In this document: positions 11,001 through 20,000 of the stretch, piece by piece
Layout: each line of letters starts with the position of its first letter
How positions within the stretch are numbered: the stretch's first letter is position 1
Assembly (NCBI GenBank): GCA_947359465.1
Contig: OX375880.1
Location: 28,011,548-28,075,547 of the forward strand
DNA: 64,000 nt
Source of the DNA: Metellina segmentata
Taxonomy: Eukaryota > Arthropoda > Arachnida > Araneae > Tetragnathidae
Direction: 5' to 3'
Notes under the pieces: generated by a model
Told to the model about the DNA's origin: nothing
Databases searched by the model: none
Seen by the model: the letters and a program-made list of their open reading frames with translations, nothing else
Translations under genes and position numbers: made by a program

Positions 11001-14000
11001 TTGAATTTTTTAAAGTTTTATTTAATTACAAGATTTTAGAAAATGTATTTAAATTTTAAGAAATTAAAAAAGTTGAATCTGCGTTGTATTTAAGAAAGAT
11101 TAAATTAAAGCTCAATAACAGAGTTTTAAAATGAGACATTACCTAAGTCTGTCTTGCTTTAGCGCATGCGTTGATTTTACATGAAATGACTCATATTTTG
11201 GAAATTTTTGTATGCACGAACTGAAAATTATTGTCTGATTTGGAATATTTTGGCATTATCCTTGTATGTTCCATGCCGAAGTTTCCACTCTATCGATTCG
11301 ATCAAGAAAAAATAATTCTATCCATTATAGTGCAAAACACAAATTTTTGATTTCAGCAGCATTGTAGGAAAAGGAAATAATCTATTTAAATTAATTATCT
11401 AAGAATGGTCTACAAAAAAAATTTATAACTAATAAACTGAAACGAGCAGTAGAAACGTTCCCCAAACAAAAGTACGATACATATTTGAAATAGTTATGCC
11501 TTGCCAATGAGTTTTTTATCCTTAATATACACTATTTACTACACAAAAAAATTTACTCAGCAACAGTGACTCATATTCAAAACCCTACTTTCTGTTCCTT
11601 GCAGCTGGAAGAACAGAAACTTCTGGAATCCACGCGTGGCCAGACCCGAAACATTGCCAAGACAAGGCTGGAACTGACCTGGGAAAAGGAGAGGGGCGAG
11701 CTCCAGAACTTGCTGTCTGAGACGCAGAAAATGGTATCCGAGCTCAAAGGACGAGTGGAGAAAACCGAGACGGAACGAGATAAGGAGAAGCAGGCAGTCA
11801 GAAAACAGATTCTCGATATGAGGACATCCTCGGAGAAGGACCACCAGGAGAGCAGAAGGAAAATGAGCGAGGTTTGTGAATTACTAGCTTAGCTTTCATC
11901 AACGCGAATTTTAACTATAAAGGATCATCATTCACTTGTTCTTCGTAAAGTATTATTGGCATGGACTAGAACGTTTACCATTGAAATAAAACAAGATGTC
12001 CAACTATTTAAACGTGATTGAAAAACTTCTAGGAAACAAAAGACATTATGCTGCAATTAGGTAGCATCTCCAAATTTGATCATTCGAATTTACGATCGTA
12101 ACTCACTGCTCCTTATAAATATATGGTAATTCTCTTTTCTTATCCTGTGATCAAAATTAACTCAGTTCCGTGATGTCTCCCAATGAAAAAGGTCCAAAAG
12201 AATCTCTCGTCTTAGCGTCATGAACATTCTCCCATGACACACCGAAATGCTGTAATACGTGGTCAGGACAAATCATACTGTTACCATGACAGTTGTGATA
12301 GTCAGTGTTCTTTGGTACGACTCTTCTATCTCATTCAATTGACATCATGGAGTGGGTGGCTGTACCCCTGAAGAAGGGATGCACTTGTAGCAGTTTGACT
12401 GATTATCACAATGGCCGTTCCTAACATGGAAAATACTCGGCAGGTTTACATATAGAATCAGCTATACCACTTTCTTCTAGATATTTCATTTAGTCTAATC
12501 TCACGAAAACCTGTCTAGCTTGTTATACTCTACCGGTAGTAAACAGTAGCCGTCATAGCTGTAGATGCTTTCGGGGCATGCACGTTTTACCACCCCGACA
12601 TGGTGAAGGTATCATAACAGAGAGTGTTCAATTGTGATGATAAATTACAATAACATCTCAACTCCTACTGTTTATTGTCCTCTGTTCTTTACCCTTGTGA
12701 GGTATGGGCACTTTAAAAACCAACATTTTAACACTTAATCCCCTTGTGATTGTCTCGTTATTGGCAAAACTGACCAGATCTTGATGGACGAGATACCTCG
12801 TCATTCGAAGAAAACTCACCAGAAATTGATCTCGTCATCATCAAAATATAGACAAAATCTTGACGACAAATCTCGTCATTATAGCGAAATTGGCCAGGTC
12901 TTGATGGACGAGATAGTTCGTAGAAAACACTTGGAGGTTTAAAGATAAAATTTGGAGATATATTACCTTTTTGACTGGCAAGGAAATATAAATTATTTCA
13001 TTGTAATTCACATTTGTGGTAGAATTCCATCGAAAATGTTTTCATTAAATTTATTAAATTGGCGAGTGTTTAAAAAATCTTAGAAAAATGTTCCACTGCA
13101 CAGATTTCTCTATTTTATAGCCTTATTAATAGTCATGTATATTTCGAGTATTTTTCTCAAATAGAGGAATGTCGCTTTGTTATTTACATTGATACGGTCT
13201 AATGAGAGAAATTTTTAAACTGTCAATCGAGCCGATAGTTTTGAAAGTGGTATGTCCATTGTTTCATCCATCGAGATATTTAAGGGTTTGCGTTTAAATT
13301 AAATTTAAAATATTGGCAAACGTTACTTAATTCGGATGATGTTTTTAACACTATAAATCTGTTACATTTTATCAAGCAATAATAATTATTAAAATTGCTA
13401 ATGTAAATAAACTCATTTTTTCAAAGTGGACTTATACCACTTTCAAAAAAAAGATCTAAATTGTACCATTTTACATTGATTGATTGAAATTATAACATTT
13501 CTGCATTGATTGATTGAAATAGTAACATTTCTACATTGATAAACGTATGTTACAGTTGCACAGTAGTCTTCTGGAGATACGAGAGTCCCACGCCAAGCTG
13601 AGAGGTTTGTACGATAGAATGAAGAAGGAACGAGAAATACTCCTGAAAGAACGAGAGGAATGGAGACAGAGATTGCAAGTGGCGATGCAGCTCCACACTA
13701 GGATCACAGAGATTGTGAAAGACGTAAGAATAAAACAGCTGGATCTCTCTCTTAGATTTATGTATAAAATATGTAACGAACTCAATTAATTCATAAACTC
13801 CCTCTTGTTTATTTCTTTCAGGTTGATAAAGTGAGCTCCGAAGTGTCTGCCAACGAAGGAAAGCCTAATTTGCCCTTGAGCACAGAATTTACAGAAACAG
13901 TTAAAAGAGTAAGAGACCTCATTTGTACTGTGTCTTTGAATCAATTTTCTAATTTTCTATACCTAATACGCAATGTATGCTATTTGGTTCGTCTTTTAAG

Positions 14001-17000
14001 CACTTCCTATTCCTACTTTTATTCCTGTTTACTGTGTTTGCTATGTTTTGTTTACTGTCACTCAGAGAGTTTGCCCACTGTATCAGCAATATGCGACTTG
14101 TAGATGACGCAGGTTTTATTTCTGTAACTTAGCCAGAATTTACTCTATTGTTCTGTGTCAAAAAAAAATTTCTTATGTATGTCAATTACTTGGCGCTATG
14201 TACCTTGAGTTTTGCTCAGCTTGGACAAAGATTATCGAAGCGCAGTAAAATCAAACCAGCCTGTTTTGTTTGGTCTCAAATGTACAAAGAATTTCTACCA
14301 GAAAAAAATAATTTCTAAGCCCTATTAAGAAGTGTATTTCTCACACACTATTTTTCATAATATTTTTTCCAATGGCGGGCACATTTGACCTAAATCATTG
14401 GCCACTACAATGCCGGAAGTGATGGCCACTTGTGAAGGAGCACCCAGTGGGAGGACCGTCATTGTGCCCCTAACAATTTATACTTCGTAATTTTGAACCA
14501 TGTTCAGATGACGAAGCAACACCTGAGCTGGTATACGCTTACAAACATCCATGCCCGAACCCGGATTCGAACAGGGACCTTCCGATCTAAAGGCTAACAC
14601 CTTAACCACTATACCGGTTGGTCGGCCTTTTTTTCACAATCCAATTCTTTATTCTGATTATTGCAAAAATATTTTTTTACAGATTTATCCAAGTATCAAT
14701 TTCCAAATGAAAGTTATTTTGTTTTTATTCATTCATAGGTGCGTTTTTCACAGCGTGTTTCATATTTTTGTAATTTGGAATGTCTATTCCTTTCATTAAA
14801 TTTTTACGCTCGAAATCTAGTGTAAATTTCTTAGAGTTGATTCTTTCAATGTATGCTTACCATTTTTTTAAAACTATTTACATACTTACTAATCGTCCTT
14901 TTAGTAATCTTTTGTTAAATCGATTCGTATTAGTGTAAGAATATAAGATACAATTGGGTAGTCAGTGGGAATTGGGGAATTCATAAACAAAGGACCAGCC
15001 TTGTTGGGGTTGAGCCTGTAGCTGGTCGTCAATATTTGTATTTGTATTTGTATTGATTTGAAGGGGATTCTTTTCATTCTTTTATTCCTTACTTACTGTA
15101 GAATAGGTAGGTTTTCGTCTGAGATAAGTTAAAATGATTTCGTGTAAAGTATGATCTGATGTATTTAATGTTTTTTTTTGCAGGTCAAAGAAAGTTTTGC
15201 TGAGCTTCAGAAATCAGCAGAAGCTCTCAAAGAAGACGAGCGTTTGAAGAGAACCACGTCATTCAGAAGGTAAAAGAGAGGCGTACGATTATAACCACAT
15301 TCAAGACCCTCTTGAATAAAATTCTACTCTCAATCCAAACTTTACTCCGTAGCAATATTTGATAAATCTGAACAATTTAGTTCTGAATACTCACTTTTGT
15401 CTCTCTCCTCTTGCTTAATATTATTATATTTAGGGTCATAAAATGTCATAAAATAGAGATAAAAAAACAGGCTGACGAACGCCGATCGTTGAAGTACGTA
15501 GAATTACCCGGGTAGGATATTTTCTACGTGCATAGCACTCTTATACTGTAGATATATTTTAAGGTTATATTTTCATTTAATTATTTCACATGAGATGCGT
15601 ATGAAGTAACCAAAAAAATAAAGCTGTTTTTATCATTTTACAACGAAAGGGAGAAGGATTCCTTTGAGATATAAATTTTACCTGAGGCATTTGCCATATT
15701 GGGATGATGATTTATTCCTCACTTTGAAAAACAAGCATAAACTTTTTAAAAGACGAACGAATATGACGAAAGAAATTTTTGAAAGCTAATCGAAATAATT
15801 AGTTTAGACTGAAATTGTACAGCATAATTAGAAAGGTTGAGTGAAATACTCCATGCAGTAGTTTTTCGCGAAACAATTTTAAATTAAACAATTCGCAAAT
15901 TCCTTAATAATCTTTGAAAGTTTACAGATATTCATCGATCAAAAAGAGTAGTAAAACTCGTCATTTTCACACTGATTTCCGATAGTGAATGGCAGTACAA
16001 TTCTTCTATCCTTGTTCTAGGGCCGTGTCCGCACAAGATGTGAGCCGATCCCAAGATCCCATGCAAAGGTGGAACAACCCTCAGCGAGTGACCAACTACC
16101 CGCTGGCGCCCCCTAGCATGATCATCCGTCCTCCACCCAGACAGAAATCTCTTCAAAGGAAGTCCTTGTCGTTGGACCACACTCTGGCAGGCTCGACGCA
16201 CGAGCAGAGACTCAAAATATGGGAATCCGAAGGTGAGAGTGTCGCATCTACGCCTGCCGGAAGTCTTCTGAGTTTAGGTGGCTATGGCTACGAAACAGAT
16301 TCGTCCTTACCAGATTCCGAATACAGGTAAGAAAGTGGCAAATTGAGAAAAACCACCAGACGTCTTAATTCACTTAAAATCGTCCCACCAGAAGGGTAAA
16401 CTAATAGTCTTGAAATGGAAAATGTTTTAGATTCGGAATCAGAACATGTCGCATTTTTTAAACTTAAAAAAATTGTCATGGAAACTATCAAAGGTACATA
16501 GAAACTATCGAAGGTATATGGAAGATATCAAAGGTACATAGAAACTATCGAAGGTACATAGAAACTATCAAAGGTACATAGAAACTATCAAAGGTACATA
16601 GAAACTATCAAAGGTGCATAGAAAACTATCAATTATTAATCATAACTTAAACCTTTACGCTGAGGCCCTTAGATTTTTTCAATCGTCTCTAGGAGCGGCT
16701 TTTCTTCTGATTCTCTTCGAGCCCCCATACCTAATTAACTAACTTGAGCGATAGGGCCGTGAGTGGCATTTACGACTGACGCTCTCCTTTCATAGTATCG
16801 TTTGGCGTGAGAAGAGATCACCTGACGATTTTCCGCTTCCCCCAAAGCGTTCATACCTCCCGGTCGGCAGGGTAGGGGGCCAACAAACAAAAGAAGGGAT
16901 CCTCTAGAAGGTAAGTCGCTGACAGCTCGTAAATGGTGATCGATGCCAGCGGTCACTTAAAAGGGGGATAACATCAACCGCTACCATGTTGCTGGTTTAA

Positions 17001-20000
17001 GCGATATTTTAGTGGTAACAAAACTCAATCTGCAATCGTGAAGGTTAATATTCCATGTGCTTCACAGAAACAGTTCTGGAGATATCTATTGTAGTAGACA
17101 GTGTGAGACAATAATGCTTAATATAACGGGTGTTTACAATTATAATTTCGCTTTATATAATACTGAAACTTGCCGCAAATTACCTATATTCTTCTGATAG
17201 TAAATTATGAGTTTATATCCCTATTAAAAATAAATGTTAGAACGTCCACAGTTCACATTATCCATTTAAGTTTGTAGTATTTATTTCGTATTTCATTCAA
17301 AAATTCGTTGTGTGAAATTTTTTATGTATTTACTGCTATCCAGAAGAGAAATTATTTCAATATTGAAACAGTAGACCTACTGTAAAAAAACTGGTTTTCT
17401 CTGAGGATGTGTATGATTTCGATTCTATCGATGTCCCTTTTCATTGAAGGTACGGAGGCATCACCCAAAACAGGCGGCGGTACATGGTCCAGACGCCCAG
17501 CGGTATGACAACCGACAGCGAAGCTCCCTACTCTTCCAGGGAAGGGAGCGTCGACCCAGGTGGGAGCTCTGAAAGTGTGCCCCTAGCTACACAGCATCAA
17601 CGAAAGACATTCAAGGAGAAATTGAAGCTACTTCGGTGAGATTGTGCATTTTGAAATGCCTCACATTTCTGAATTTTGTTAACATCAAGGGGGTCTAGGA
17701 CAAGAAAATCGTCAAGTTTTCGAATTTTTTTTTATTATTTTAAGACATTCTCTGTGTTTTTCTGCTTAAAATGACGTCTAAATAATGTTTCTATCTTAAT
17801 TAGAACTAGAGATATAATAATTTTTGTGGTGCGTTGTTTTGAAAATTTAACACTCTTGACAGTTGTTGTCATGGCAACAACATCTGTCTTTAAAACTTTA
17901 AATGCGTTTTTCTCCATGATGCATTTTTTCAAGATTTCCTGTATTCAAATTGGTATAAGTCGAAAACCGATAAAGTTTAAGGGTTGAAATTTGGAATATA
18001 TCTTTTTCAAACATTATACTTTAATTACAATTCAGAAAATTTGAAACAAATATTTACTTTTAAAAATATGACTTTAAAAAAAAAAAGTACCTTAAAATTT
18101 TTTTTCAAATATTTTTTTTTAATTAATATTTTTTAAATTGCTGAATCAAAATTAAAGTTTATAAATAATTTACTGCAAGAATTTTGAAAATTGATCAAGA
18201 ATATTTTGAGTTTTAGCAATTTAAAATGACCCCTCTTTTTTTCAAAAAATTTGAATTAAAAAATTAAAAAAAACTTTTGGAAAAATTTCGTTTATTAGTT
18301 AAATCGGTAATCAGTACAAAAAAATTCAAAATTCTTAATTAATTAATACAAATTATTTTTCAATGTGTCCCGGACTCCCTTAATACTTCAAGTGCATTCG
18401 ATTACACCTGATGTGTATGATATGAAAAGATAGGATCTGTTTTAAACACACCCGACATTATAGATAATCTGAAATTTTAATTTCCTTTACTCTTATCCGT
18501 ACTCTTAGTCTATTACAGATACAATAAAAATTAATATGCAGAACTGTAGCTTTCTGTCAATGTGTCAAGCTTCACGAAATATGTAAAGTGTAGATTTAGA
18601 AACGAAGATAAAGATATTGTGATTTAATGAGAAAAAAAAGGAGAAACTTGAGTTTTATTACGATAAAAGTCTGAGAATGAAACTTTTAGGACTGCTTCTA
18701 ACCTATCCCAATTGGCCTAAGTCTGTGCTAAGACATGTCAAAAAGACCGATGGCCCTGACTTTTTAAGGATCCATCCTAGAGACTCTGACGCAGGAGAGG
18801 TACTCAGGATAAATCGAAGATGATGTACACTAAAGTGTGTTTCGAGTGAATCAGGTCTTTTGACCTTTTGCCCTAATGGACATGGACTAAACACCTGATG
18901 CCTGCATCCTCCCTTAAAGTTTTAAAATTCAATTTTCATAGCAAATTCGGACGTAAGGAATACTGTAATTCAGGAAGTCGTCATTGTTTTCGGGTAATCT
19001 ATATATATAAAACACTAACGTACGTGGACCCGAAATCGACGTTATTTGTGTATCGTCGAATGGCAACAATCAAAGTAAATAAAATAACTCTGATATTTTG
19101 AATTCTTGCTGTTTTCAAATAGTCGAGGTCAATTCAATTTCTATACAAAATAAGGAATTAAATTGTAATATTTATGTTTGAACTTACTTTTTATTTCTTC
19201 CTTTGATGTAAAAGTAATTTAAACTTAATTTTGCTACCTGGTATCTGTCCACGTCAGAATTAATGTTTACGTTTTTAATTTGATTTATAATTCCGTGTTT
19301 GGGTATTTGAGTTGACTGCGAGATGTTGCGGACTTATTTGAGGATTCCCAAGTATTATAAATATGTGTTCTTTTGTTAATTAATCTTTATCGTCTTTGTA
19401 AATATCGTTGAAAAGTCTCTTGTCGGTTGTCGCATTATTCTATTTCACAATATATTCAGGAAGTCGAAATTCAATACGTTTGAATAGATAAGTACGTAAG
19501 TTTTTTTTTTCAGAATTTTGCATTTTTTCTAGGATTGGAATTTTATTTTTGTTTCCATTATGTGTTCCGGTATATTACCTATTGCAGAAATATTATTTAG
19601 GAGTTAGATTTTAATGATATGTCTATTTCCTGCAAAATATCACAAGGCATGGGTAATTTTGTGGCGGTATATGTATATATCGACCAACTTTCCTTAAATA
19701 TTTGATTGAATACTCAATGATTTAAAGAATTGTTTCATAAATATAAATAAAATATACAAATCAAAACATTTTTAATTAAGGTGTGTAAAAAAGTTTAAAA
19801 AAAGCACTATACACACCGCCGAGAGTATTTTATAATTCGTGTTTCTCTTTTACGCCTTGTATTTTGTTCAACACCGTCATGCCACTTTGCTAGAGCTATA
19901 AAAAGTATTGTGATTTTATCACAGAACGACATGAATATCCCATAGTTCATGCTTCATTTGTGCAATTTAAGCATAATATTTAGAATAATATGTGGAAACA

